Origin: an uncultured Alphaproteobacteria bacterium
GTDB lineage: Bacteria; Pseudomonadota; Alphaproteobacteria; UBA11222
DNA: 64,000 nt
Reading direction: 5' to 3'
Assembly (NCBI GenBank): GCA_947258435.1
Contig: CAMYID010000012.1
Span: 62,001-126,000, forward strand
A program made the translations under genes and the position numbers. Shown one piece after another: positions 24,834 to 32,973 of this stretch. Position 1 is the first letter of the stretch, and every line of letters begins with the position of its first letter. The notes under the pieces are model-generated. The model was given only the letters and a program-made list of their open reading frames with translations, was not told where the DNA came from and did no database searches.

Positions 24834-26042
24834 TCAGCCTGCGCCGGTCGGGAGTTCGTTAAACGGCAGGTCCTTATCGACGCGGATCTCGCCGGGCATT
24901 TTCAGCACCCGTTCGGAGATGATATTACGCATCACCTCATCGGTGCCGCCCGCGATCCGCATGCCCGGCGATGACAGCCAGTTATCCTGAAAGCCTGCAG
25001 CGAATGGCACGAGATCAGGGTCGCGGATGATGCCGCCCATATCCATAAGTTCGGCGGCGAAGCCCGCAAGATCCTGCCGGCGCGGGGCGCTGACAGCCTT
25101 GGAGATGGAATTTTCCGGTCCCGGCGTTTCCCCCCGGCTGAGCGCGGTCAAAGAGCGGAAGCGGGTATATTTCAGCCCCTGCGACTGTATATGCCAGTCC
25201 GCGATCCGTTCGCGCACGGCCATGTTATTGAGGGCGGGTCCGTCGATCAGTTCCGTCTCACGCGCCAGATCGATCAGTTCCTCTGTGCCGACGCTGACAC
25301 CGATACTGCCCACCGCCGAGCGTTCATTCATCAGAACGGTGAGTGCGACCTTCCAGCCATCGCCCACCGCGCCCAGACGGTTTTCGTCCGGAATGCGGAC
25401 ATTTTCGAAAAACACCTCGTTGAAATGGCTTTCACCGGAAATCTGCTTGATGCGTTTGACGGTAATGCCGGGCGTCTTCATATCGACGATGAAGAATGTC
25501 AGCCCCTTATGTTTGGCAACGGTTGGATCGCTGCGGGTGACCAGAATCCCGAGATCGGAATAATGCGCGCCAGATGTCCAGATCTTCTGGCCATTGACAA
25601 CCCATTCATCGCCATCCTTTTCCGCACGGGTGCGGATACCGCCAAGGTCCGAGCCGGCACCGGGTTCGGAGAAGAGCTGGCACCAGATTTCCTCCCCATA
25701 AAGGCCTTTCTGGATATAGCGTTCTTTCTGGTCCGGGCGGCCATGCACCATGATCGTGGGCAGGGCCATACCAATACCGATGATGAAGAGCGCGCCGGGC
25801 AGGTTATATTGCGATTCCTCCTGCCCGTAGATTACGTTCTGCATCGACTTGCCGCCCATGCCGCCATATTCCCTGGGCCAGGTAATTGCCGCATAGCCTG
25901 CCTTGGCTTTCACCGCCTGCCAGGCTTTGGATTGATCCATGTTCGGCCGGGTGCCCAGCGGGTAGCGCGGCGCATTCTTGTCCAGCCAGTCGCGAACCTG
26001 CGCGCGGAATTCAGCTTCTTCCGGTGTATCTTCAAAATCCAT
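24834..26042 (-). CDS. acyl-CoA dehydrogenase (paralogue 3 of tandem set)
   Basis: A 402-residue acyl-CoA dehydrogenase, one of three tandem paralogues that all begin MDFEDTPEEAE. FAD and substrate signatures are CQLFSEPGAGSDLGGI and GQKIWTSGAHYSDLGILVTR. The C terminus reads RIAGGTDEVMRNIISERVL, so glycine stands where short-chain enzymes have the glutamate of EGT; in this large bacterial subfamily that is common and the base lies elsewhere. The gene is last in a four-gene acyl-CoA dehydrogenase cluster. Members of this group act on branched, aromatic or polycyclic acyl-CoAs more often than on plain fatty acids, but the substrate is not known. Confidence 0.93.
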   Translation of the reverse strand: MDFEDTPEEAEFRAQVRDWLDKNAPRYPLGTRPNMDQSKAWQAVKAKAGYAAITWPREYGGMGGKSMQNVIYGQEESQYNLPGALFIIGIGMALPTIMVHGRPDQKERYIQKGLYGEEIWCQLFSEPGAGSDLGGIRTRAEKDGDEWVVNGQKIWTSGAHYSDLGILVTRSDPTVAKHKGLTFFIVDMKTPGITVKRIKQISGESHFNEVFFENVRIPDENRLGAVGDGWKVALTVLMNERSAVGSIGVSVGTEELIDLARETELIDGPALNNMAVRERIADWHIQSQGLKYTRFRSLTALSRGETPGPENSISKAVSAPRRQDLAGFAAELMDMGGIIRDPDLVPFAAGFQDNWLSSPGMRIAGGTDEVMRNIISERVLKMPGEIRVDKDLPFNELPTGAG

Positions 26043-26098
26043 GGCGCAAGCCTCCTTGTCTTTTGCCGGGTCTTTTCCCGGTTCCGGGCTGTCTGGCG

Positions 26099-27328
26099 TC
26101 AGAACCCGGTCGGTTGTTCGTTAAAGGGTGTATCCTTGTCGACGCGCACATCGCCGGGCAGACCCAGCACCCGTTCAGCGATGATATTGCGCATGATCTC
26201 GTCGGTGCCGCCGGCAATGCGGATGCCGGGCGCCGCGATCCATTCTTCCTGAAACCGCCCCCGGAAGGGCGATAATTCGCGGTCGCGGACAATTCCGCCC
26301 AGATCCATGAGTTCCATGGCAAAGGCCGACAGATCCTGCTTGCGCGGTGCATTGACAGCCTTGGAGATGGAGGCGCGCGGGCTGGGCGTTTCGCCGCGGC
26401 TCAAGGCGGTCAGGCTCATGAAACGGATATATTTCAGCCCCTCGCTTTGAATATGCCAGTCGGCGATCTTCTCGCGCACCGCCGCGTTGCGGATCGCGGG
26501 GCCATCGGCCAGTTCGGTTTGCCGCGCCAGTTCGATAAATTCCTCGATACCGACGCTTGAGCCCATATTGCCAACCGCCTGACGTTCGTTCATCAGCGTT
26601 GTCAGCGCGACCTGCCAGCCATCGCCTTCCGCGCCGACACGCATGGAATCGGGGATGCGGAGATTTTCGAAATAAACCTCGTTGAAGTGATGCGCGCCGG
26701 AAATCTGCGTGATCGGCTTTGCTTCCACGCCGGGCGCTTTCATATCGACGAGGAAATAGCTCAGCCCCTTATGTTTGGGTTTTGTCGGATCGGTCCGCGC
26801 GACCAGAATACCCCAATCGGAATAATGCGCGCCCGATGTCCAGATCTTCTGGCCGTTGACGACCCATTCATCGCCGTCCTTTTCCGCGCGGGTGCGCACA
26901 TTGGCCAAGTCCGAGCCCGCGCCCGGTTCTGAAAACAGCTGGCACCAGACTTCTTCCCCATAAAGCGCGGGGCGGATGAACCGTTCGCGCTGTTCGGGGG
27001 TGCCATGCACCATCAATGTCGGCATGGCCATGCCGATCCCGATCAGAAACAGGTTGCCGGGCATGTTGAATTTGGCTTCTTCCTGCCCATAGATGACGTT
27101 CTGCATCGAGGTGCCGCCCATGCCGCCATACTCTTTGGGCCAGGTGATCGCGGCATAGCCCGCATCGGCCTTGATCTTCTGCCACGCCTTGGAGCGTTCG
27201 ATGACCTCGCGCCCGGTAAGCGGCCGGCTGCGGTCGCGCCCTTCATCGAACTTGCCGGCATTCTCTGAAAGCCAGGCGCGGATTTCAGCGCGGATTTCAG
27301 CTTCTTCGGGTGTATCTTCAAAATCCAT
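26099..27328 (-). CDS. acyl-CoA dehydrogenase (paralogue 2 of tandem set)
   Basis: A 409-residue paralogue of the flanking genes. It carries CQLFSEPGAGSDLANV, GQKIWTSGAHYSDWGILVAR and RIAGGTDEIMRNIIAERVLG. Compared with paralogue 3 it has a longer N-terminal loop (NAGKFDEGRDRSRPLTGREV). The spacing to the downstream paralogue is 56 bp and the upstream gap is 141 bp, long enough for an internal promoter. Strong similarity along the whole length to its neighbours shows tandem duplication followed by divergence. Confidence 0.93.
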   Translation of the reverse strand: MDFEDTPEEAEIRAEIRAWLSENAGKFDEGRDRSRPLTGREVIERSKAWQKIKADAGYAAITWPKEYGGMGGTSMQNVIYGQEEAKFNMPGNLFLIGIGMAMPTLMVHGTPEQRERFIRPALYGEEVWCQLFSEPGAGSDLANVRTRAEKDGDEWVVNGQKIWTSGAHYSDWGILVARTDPTKPKHKGLSYFLVDMKAPGVEAKPITQISGAHHFNEVYFENLRIPDSMRVGAEGDGWQVALTTLMNERQAVGNMGSSVGIEEFIELARQTELADGPAIRNAAVREKIADWHIQSEGLKYIRFMSLTALSRGETPSPRASISKAVNAPRKQDLSAFAMELMDLGGIVRDRELSPFRGRFQEEWIAAPGIRIAGGTDEIMRNIIAERVLGLPGDVRVDKDTPFNEQPTGF

Positions 27329-27469
27329 AGAAAGGCAGCTTCTTCACTCTTCCGCCGCGTCTGTGTGCAGCAGATGTTTCATGCAGATATGCCGGCCGGG
27401 AAGGGGCATCGCGTTTCGGGCTGATGCAGTGTTTCCCGGCCGGTCCTGGTTCAAATGCCTGGGACGGGC

Positions 27470-28699
27470 TTAGTGTCCCGTCGGCAGTTCGTTGAATGGC
27501 GTATCCTTGTCCACACGGATTTCACCGGGCAGGCCGAGCACGCGTTCGGCGATGATATTCTTCAGAATTTCATCGGTGCCGCCGGCGATCCGCATGGCCG
27601 GCGCAAACAGCCAACCGCTCTGGAAGCCTGCTTTCAGCGGCGCAAGGTCGGGGTCGGTGATCATGCCGCCAAGTTCCATCAGTTCCAGTGCGAAGGACGT
27701 GTAATCCTGTCCGCGCGGGGCGCTGACCGCCTTGCCGATGGAGTTTTCCGGCCCGGGCGTCTCGCCCTTGCTGAGCGCGGTGAGCGAGCGGAAGCGGGTA
27801 TATTTCAGACCCTGCCCCTGCACATACCAGTCAGCAAGACGTTCGCGGACGGCCATATTGTTGATGGCGGGGCCATCATGCATCTCGATCCCGCGGAACA
27901 GCTTGAGCAACTCGTCAGAGCCGAGCGCGCCGCCACCGCCGCCGATCGCCGCGCGTTCGTTCATCAGCGTGGTAAGCGAAACTTTCCAGCCATCGCCTTC
28001 CGCGCCCAGACGCTGTGAATCGGGGATGCGCACATCGGTGAAGTAGACTTCATTGAAGTTTGCGCCGCCCGAAATCTGCTTGATCGGTTTGACTTCCACG
28101 CCTGGCGTTTTCATGTCGAGGAAGAAGAAGGTCAGCCCCTTATGCTTGGGCACATCGGGATTGCTGCGGGTGACCAGAATGCCGTAATCGGAATAATGCG
28201 CGCCCGAGGTCCAGATCTTCTGACCGTTCACCACCCATTCGTCACCATCCTTTTCAGCACGGGTGCGGATGCCCGCCAGATCCGAGCCCGCCGCGGGTTC
28301 GGAAAACAGCTGGCACCAGATTTCCTCGCCATACAAAGCGGGTTTGGTGTAACGCTCCGCCTGTTCCGGGGTGCCGTGGGTCAGCAGGGTCGGAATGCAC
28401 ATGCCAAGCCCGATGTCGAAAAACCCGCCGGGGAGCGCGTATTTCGCTTCTTCCTGCGAATAGATCACATTCTGGATCGGGGTGCCGCCCATGCCGCCGA
28501 TTTCGCGCGGCCAGGTGATTTTGGCATAGCGTGCATCGGCTTTCTTGGCCTGCCATTCCTTGGCAATTTTCAGTGCCTCTGCCTCATTGAGATCGGCACT
28601 GAATGCATTGGCGCTGGCATTTTTCGGCGCATTCGCCTTAAGCCAGGCCTGCACTTCTGCACGGAACTCGGCTTCTTCTGGTGTATCTTCGAAATCCAT
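27470..28699 (-). CDS. acyl-CoA dehydrogenase (paralogue 1 of tandem set)
   Basis: A 409-residue paralogue of the two downstream genes with the same signatures (CQLFSEPAAGSDLAGI, GQKIWTSGAHYSDYGILVTR, RIAGGTDEILKNIIAERVLG). It differs by an Ala in place of Gly in the EPGAGSD signature and by a glycine-rich GGGGGALGSDELL in the helical domain where the others read MGSSVG or IGVSVG. It starts 40 bp after the short acyl-CoA dehydrogenase gene, so those two are probably cotranscribed and could form a mixed complex. Confidence 0.93.
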   Translation of the reverse strand: MDFEDTPEEAEFRAEVQAWLKANAPKNASANAFSADLNEAEALKIAKEWQAKKADARYAKITWPREIGGMGGTPIQNVIYSQEEAKYALPGGFFDIGLGMCIPTLLTHGTPEQAERYTKPALYGEEIWCQLFSEPAAGSDLAGIRTRAEKDGDEWVVNGQKIWTSGAHYSDYGILVTRSNPDVPKHKGLTFFFLDMKTPGVEVKPIKQISGGANFNEVYFTDVRIPDSQRLGAEGDGWKVSLTTLMNERAAIGGGGGALGSDELLKLFRGIEMHDGPAINNMAVRERLADWYVQGQGLKYTRFRSLTALSKGETPGPENSIGKAVSAPRGQDYTSFALELMELGGMITDPDLAPLKAGFQSGWLFAPAMRIAGGTDEILKNIIAERVLGLPGEIRVDKDTPFNELPTGH

Positions 28700-28739
28700 T
28701 TATCTGTCTCCTGAATTGCCGGTGAATTTCCGGGCTGCT

Positions 28740-29867
28740 CTAGGCTGCGTTACGCTTTTCAAGCTCGGATACGAGCTTGTCTTTCCAGGACAGCGCGCTG
28801 CCCAGAGAAACGCTGAGCAGTTTTGCCCGCCGGTAGAACAGGTGACAGTCAAATTCCCAGGTGAAGCCCATGCCGCCATGGGTCTGGATGTTTTCCTTGG
28901 CCGCGAAGTTGAACGCATCGGTCGCGGCAATCCGCGCACCGGCCGCCGCCGCAGGCAGATCCGGCGCGTTGGTCGACAGCGCCCAGGCGCCGTAATAGCT
29001 GTTCGAACGGGCAAGCTCGTTCTTGATATACATATCCGCAAGCTTGTGCTTGATCGCCTGGAATGAAGCGATCGGACGGCCGAATGCGTAACGGCCAAGC
29101 GCATATTCCTTCGCTGTGTTCAGCGCGGCATCCGCACCGCCGACCTGCTCGAATGCGGTCAGTACGGCGGCCCGGTCCAGCACCTGCCGGATGGTCGACC
29201 AGCCGCTGCCTTCCGCGCCGACAAGTTCGGCCGGGGCATTGTCGAAGGTAATGTTCGAGAGATTACGCGTCGGATCGAGTGTGGTGACCGGTGTGCGGGT
29301 AACACCTTCGCCGGTGAGGTCGACAACCGCGAGCGAGATCGCGCCTTCATCCGAGCCGCTGCCGGTTTTGACCGCAACAACCGCGAAATTGGCAATGTCG
29401 CCATCGGGCACCGGCAGTTTCGTGCCGCTGATCTTGCCGCCCGAATAGCTTGCCTTGATGGTACGCGGGGTCGCGGCCTGCGTCCCTTCATTGAGCGCGA
29501 GCGTGCCGATCATCTCACCTGCCGCAAGGGCGGGGAGATATTTCTGCTTCTGATCCTCGCTGGCCGCGATCAGCAGCGCTTCGGTCGCAAGATAGACCGA
29601 GGAGGAAAAGGGCACCGGCGCGAGCGAACGGCCAAGCTCTTCCGCAATCATGCAGAGTTCCAGATGCCCAAGCCCGATGCCGCCATATTCTTCGGGAATC
29701 GCTGTGCCGGTCCAGCCCATCTCCACAATGCCTTTCCAGACATCGGCCTCGTAGAGTTCATCCCCGTCCAGAATGCGGCGCACGACCGTCAGGTCGCACT
29801 TGTCCTGGAGAAATTTATTTGCCTGATCTTTCAGGAGTTTTTGATCGTCTGAGAAGTCGAAATTCAT
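28740..29867 (-). CDS. acyl-CoA dehydrogenase-like protein, short partner type
   Basis: A 375-residue acyl-CoA dehydrogenase-fold protein that begins MNFDFSDDQKLLKDQA. The FAD-binding middle domain is degenerate (TLALNEGTQAATPRTI instead of a TEP-x-GSD motif), and the C-terminal segment reads GGMGFTWEFDCHLFYRRAKLLS with no EGT motif. These traits are those of the partner subunits in two-gene acyl-CoA dehydrogenases. It is the first gene of the four-gene cluster, downstream of the MarR gene, and the next gene is a full-length member 40 bp away. Confidence 0.9.
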   Translation of the reverse strand: MNFDFSDDQKLLKDQANKFLQDKCDLTVVRRILDGDELYEADVWKGIVEMGWTGTAIPEEYGGIGLGHLELCMIAEELGRSLAPVPFSSSVYLATEALLIAASEDQKQKYLPALAAGEMIGTLALNEGTQAATPRTIKASYSGGKISGTKLPVPDGDIANFAVVAVKTGSGSDEGAISLAVVDLTGEGVTRTPVTTLDPTRNLSNITFDNAPAELVGAEGSGWSTIRQVLDRAAVLTAFEQVGGADAALNTAKEYALGRYAFGRPIASFQAIKHKLADMYIKNELARSNSYYGAWALSTNAPDLPAAAAGARIAATDAFNFAAKENIQTHGGMGFTWEFDCHLFYRRAKLLSVSLGSALSWKDKLVSELEKRNAA

Positions 29868-30097
29868 GGCGGAGCACCGTCCCTTCCCTGTTCATTTCCA
29901 TAAATCCATGACGGCAGGTGCATCCCAAGGACATTCTCTGCCAGCCGGACTCTATTCATGGCGTCAGAAAACATGGCCGCCAAGACTATGACAAGGATTT
30001 TCTTGGCGATGGCGGTACAGAATCAGCCACCCAGCCTTCCGGGACCGCCGAAGATGCGTGAACGCAGATCGCAGATGGATTGAATTTTCTCAGCCTT

Positions 30098-30583
30098 TCA
30101 GGCCGTTTCCGTCCGTGTGGCGGTCAGCGCCTTGTTCGCGCTTTGCTCGGCTGACTGGATATTGGTTTTGATGTGGTCCAGCATCCGAATCAGCGCCAAC
30201 AGCTCGGTATCGGCCAACTTGCCATAGACGGTATCGAACTGCTCTTTGGCCTGTTCGCGGAACGGTTCCATAAAGGTCTTGCCCTCCCGCTCCACCAGAT
30301 AAATACGCTTGGCGCGCCGATCATGGGGGTCCTGCCGCCGTTCGATCACGCCCTGTTCTTCCAGCTTGTCCAGCAGGCGACCAAGCGGTGCGCGGGCAAT
30401 TTCGGTTTCTTCGGCTATTTCGGTCTGGGTCTGACCCTCACGCCGCCCGATCTGCAGCAAGACACGCCACTGATGCGGCGTCAGGCCAACTTCCCGCACC
30501 TTCTTTTCAAACGAGCGCATCAGTAAACGCGACACGTCGTATATCAGCCAGCCCGCATCACGCTGTAACTCAAAACGGTCCAT
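30098..30583 (-). CDS. MarR-family transcriptional regulator
   Basis: A 161-residue winged-helix regulator. The recognition region is VGLTPHQWRVLLQIGRREGQTQTEIAEETE, and the wing is seen in GVIERRQDPHDRRAKRIYLVEREG. MarR proteins bind small ligands and release palindromic operators. It lies between the acyl-CoA dehydrogenase cluster (same strand, 230-bp gap) and the divergent thioesterase genes, so those are its likely targets; an acyl-CoA or aromatic ligand would fit. The AT-rich region just upstream is a likely site of self-regulation. Confidence 0.92.
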   Translation of the reverse strand: MDRFELQRDAGWLIYDVSRLLMRSFEKKVREVGLTPHQWRVLLQIGRREGQTQTEIAEETEIARAPLGRLLDKLEEQGVIERRQDPHDRRAKRIYLVEREGKTFMEPFREQAKEQFDTVYGKLADTELLALIRMLDHIKTNIQSAEQSANKALTATRTETA

Positions 30584-30620
30584 GTAACCCGTTCACCGTG
30601 AAATTCGTCACTTTTACGAC

Positions 30621-30668
30621 AGAAATTATTGATAATGTATATAATGATAATATATAGATGTATACTAA
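30621..30668. promoter_or_regulatory. AT-rich divergent promoter/operator region of the MarR gene
   Basis: In a GC-rich genome this stretch is nearly all A and T. It contains ATTATTGATAAT (an inverted repeat ATTAT/ATAAT) and a second TGATAAT copy 15 bp later, followed by TATATAG. It lies between the MarR gene and the thioesterase genes, where a MarR operator and both promoters would be expected. The exact boxes are not resolved. Confidence 0.45.
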
Positions 30669-30743
30669 TTCTTAAAGCCGCTATGGAAAAATATCTGTTC
30701 CATGGGCGGTTTCTTCCGCTGACTTTTATCGCAAGTTTTTGAA

Positions 30744-31235
30744 ATGAATGATCAATTGCCGATGTCTTGGGCCGATTTCCGGGGTCAGGCAGGACAGTTA
30801 TATGACGGGAATGCCGGAATATTGGGGGAGCTTGGGCTGATCATTGAAAGCCTGGCTGAGGACGGTTTGCGGATTCGCCTGCCGAAGAATCCTGCAAGTG
30901 TCGGCGATCGGGAATGGCAGGTCGTGCATTCGGGATTACTGATGATCATGCTGGATACGGTGTGCGGATTGGCGACGATACAGAAGCTTGTGGAACCCGC
31001 GCCGATTGCCACACTGGATTTGCGGGTCGACTATCTGCGTGCGGTGCCCGCCTCGCAGGATGTTTTGGTGACCGGGCAATGCTACAAGCTCGGACGGAAT
31101 GTGGGGTTCGCAAAAGGGATCGCCTATACCGGTAATCCGGAAGATCCCGCAGCGATTGCCAATGGCACCTTCATGCTGGGAACGGCAGGTGACACGCCGC
31201 CCATGGCCGCGGCCTTAAAAGCAGCGGGGCGTTGA
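30744..31235 (+). CDS. PaaI-like hotdog-fold thioesterase
   Basis: A 163-residue hotdog-fold protein of the PaaI/4HBT group, which hydrolyses acyl-CoA thioesters. The helix that normally carries HGG reads VVHSGLLMIMLDTVCGLAT, and the strand TLDLRVDYLRAVPASQDVLVTG is typical. No good ribosome-binding site is seen before the ATG, so the start is probable rather than certain. It precedes a second thioesterase gene by 7 bp and may recycle CoA from dead-end acyl-CoAs of the neighbouring dehydrogenases. Confidence 0.82.
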   Translation: MNDQLPMSWADFRGQAGQLYDGNAGILGELGLIIESLAEDGLRIRLPKNPASVGDREWQVVHSGLLMIMLDTVCGLATIQKLVEPAPIATLDLRVDYLRAVPASQDVLVTGQCYKLGRNVGFAKGIAYTGNPEDPAAIANGTFMLGTAGDTPPMAAALKAAGR

Positions 31236-31242
31236 AGCGGAA

Positions 31243-31737
31243 ATGACGACAAAACAGACACAGGGCGGCACGGCCTCGAGCGGTGGCGCGGATATTCCGC
31301 TTGCCGAATTATTCGACCGCATCCCCTTTGCCGCGCGGCTTGGCCTGCGTGCGGCACTGGATGGCGAGAATGTGTTGTGCACCATGCCTTTTTCCGCGCG
31401 GCTTGTGGGCAACCCCAGCTTGCCAGCGCTGCATGGTGGGATTGTCGCGACTTTTCTTGAGGCGACGGCGCTGGCAACCGTGATGCATGCACAGCGCGCG
31501 CCGGAAAACAATAATCGCTGCGGGCAGGATATTCCGCGCGTGATCAGCACAACGGTCGATTATCTGCGTCCTGCGGGACCAAAGGATACATTCGGGCAGG
31601 CGGAAATTATCCGCCTTGGTTCGCGGCTGTCGACGGTTGTCGCCACAGTCTGGCAGGACAATCGGGACAAGCCGGTGGCGCGCGCCAATTGCCATTTTCT
31701 GGTGGCGGCGCAACCGGGTGCCGGAAAACGGAACTGA
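31243..31737 (+). CDS. PaaI-like hotdog-fold thioesterase
   Basis: A 164-residue second hotdog thioesterase. The active-site helix is PALHGGIVATFLEATALATVM, with the conserved HGG, and the strand STTVDYLRPAGPKDTFGQAEI matches PaaI family members. The first 20 residues are polar and probably disordered. It starts 7 bp after the first thioesterase gene. The two differ in sequence enough to be an old pair, perhaps forming a hetero-oligomer. RND pump genes follow 69 bp downstream on the same strand. Confidence 0.87.
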   Translation: MTTKQTQGGTASSGGADIPLAELFDRIPFAARLGLRAALDGENVLCTMPFSARLVGNPSLPALHGGIVATFLEATALATVMHAQRAPENNNRCGQDIPRVISTTVDYLRPAGPKDTFGQAEIIRLGSRLSTVVATVWQDNRDKPVARANCHFLVAAQPGAGKRN

Positions 31738-31806
31738 ATTTATGAACGCTGTGAAGAAATTGACGGTGGCTGGATACAGCCCCGGGCCGTCAGGTGGAGA
31801 TTGAAC

Positions 31807-32973
31807 ATGCGACTGCTGACTTTTGTGGCCCTGACGGTCGGACCGCTTCTGCTGCTGGCCTGCGGTGAGGGCAGTGGCGAAGATGCGGCGGGCAAGGCAA
31901 CTGTCGTTGTGGAACAGCCTGCCAAAGATATGAAGTCGCTGGGGCTGTCGATTATTCTGCCCCAGCAGGAGGAGATCGTGGAGCCGGTTATCGGCACCGG
32001 CACAATCTCGGCATCCCAGAAAACCAATATCGGCCCGATCGTAACGGGTATTCTGGAAGAGACATTCGTTGCGGTGGGGGACCGGGTTAACAAAGGCGAC
32101 CCGCTGTTTCGGGTTCGCAGCACCAATTATGAAATTCGGGTGCAGGAAGCGCAGTTTCAGGTTCAACTGGCCCAGGCGGAGCTTGAAAATGCCCGCTCCG
32201 AGCTGAAGCGGATCAAGGAGTTGCGCAGCTCAGGCGTTGCCTCAAAAGGTCGGCTCGACAAGGTCGAGGCGCAGTTCAATATTGCCACGGCCCGGTTGGG
32301 GATCGCCAGGGCAAGCCTTGCCAAGGCCAAGCAGGATCTCGACGATACGGTTGTTCGGGCGCCGTATGACTGCGTTGTGGTATATCAGCATAAATATGTG
32401 GGTGAGTTTCTGACCACCTTTGGCGGGCCGGGCGGCATGGCTGGCGGTGCCGGTGGTGGTGGCGGCGGGGGACGCGGCGTGTTCGATGTTTCCAAAATCG
32501 ACATCGTCGCGGCAATCGTGGAAATTCCGGAAACCAAGCTGAAATATATCCGGCTCGGTACCCCGGGGCGGGTCTATATTGACGGGCTTGATCAGGAATA
32601 TCCCAGTCAGGTTCACATTCTGAATGATCAGGTGGATACGGTCACCAGGAAGGTGCAGGTTCGTCTGGCTATCCTGAACCCCGATTATGCGATCAAGCCG
32701 GGCCTTTTTGCCCGTGCCACATTACTGCCTGAGGCACGAAAAGTGCTGACGCTTGACCGGCGCGCGCTGATGGGCAGTCGAAGCGCGCGCTATGTGTTCG
32801 CGCACAGAGAGGGCCGGGCGGCGCGGGTACCGGTGACGGTGCGGGAGCTGGATGCCCGCAGGGTGGAGATCGTCAAGGGGCTGACCGCCGCAGACAGAAT
32901 TCTGGCCGGACCCGGTTTGAACCGGGTGCGGGATGGTGACCCGGTTTCCGTGGAGATGGCACATGTGGATTAG
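31807..32973 (+). CDS. RND efflux periplasmic adaptor (membrane fusion lipoprotein)
   Basis: A 388-residue lipoprotein adaptor of an RND pump. The signal peptide ends in LLLLAC, with the lipid-modified cysteine at residue 19. The hairpin coiled coil (QEAQFQVQLAQAELENARSE and following) and lipoyl half-motifs (GILEETFVAVGDRVNKGDPL; DDTVVRAPYDCVVVYQHKYVG) are clear. A glycine-rich loop (MAGGAGGGGGGGRG) interrupts the beta-barrel region and is unusual. ATG 31807 has GGTGGAG upstream and beats the TTG at 31801. Its end overlaps the start of the transporter gene by 11 bp. Confidence 0.92.
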   Translation: MRLLTFVALTVGPLLLLACGEGSGEDAAGKATVVVEQPAKDMKSLGLSIILPQQEEIVEPVIGTGTISASQKTNIGPIVTGILEETFVAVGDRVNKGDPLFRVRSTNYEIRVQEAQFQVQLAQAELENARSELKRIKELRSSGVASKGRLDKVEAQFNIATARLGIARASLAKAKQDLDDTVVRAPYDCVVVYQHKYVGEFLTTFGGPGGMAGGAGGGGGGGRGVFDVSKIDIVAAIVEIPETKLKYIRLGTPGRVYIDGLDQEYPSQVHILNDQVDTVTRKVQVRLAILNPDYAIKPGLFARATLLPEARKVLTLDRRALMGSRSARYVFAHREGRAARVPVTVRELDARRVEIVKGLTAADRILAGPGLNRVRDGDPVSVEMAHVD

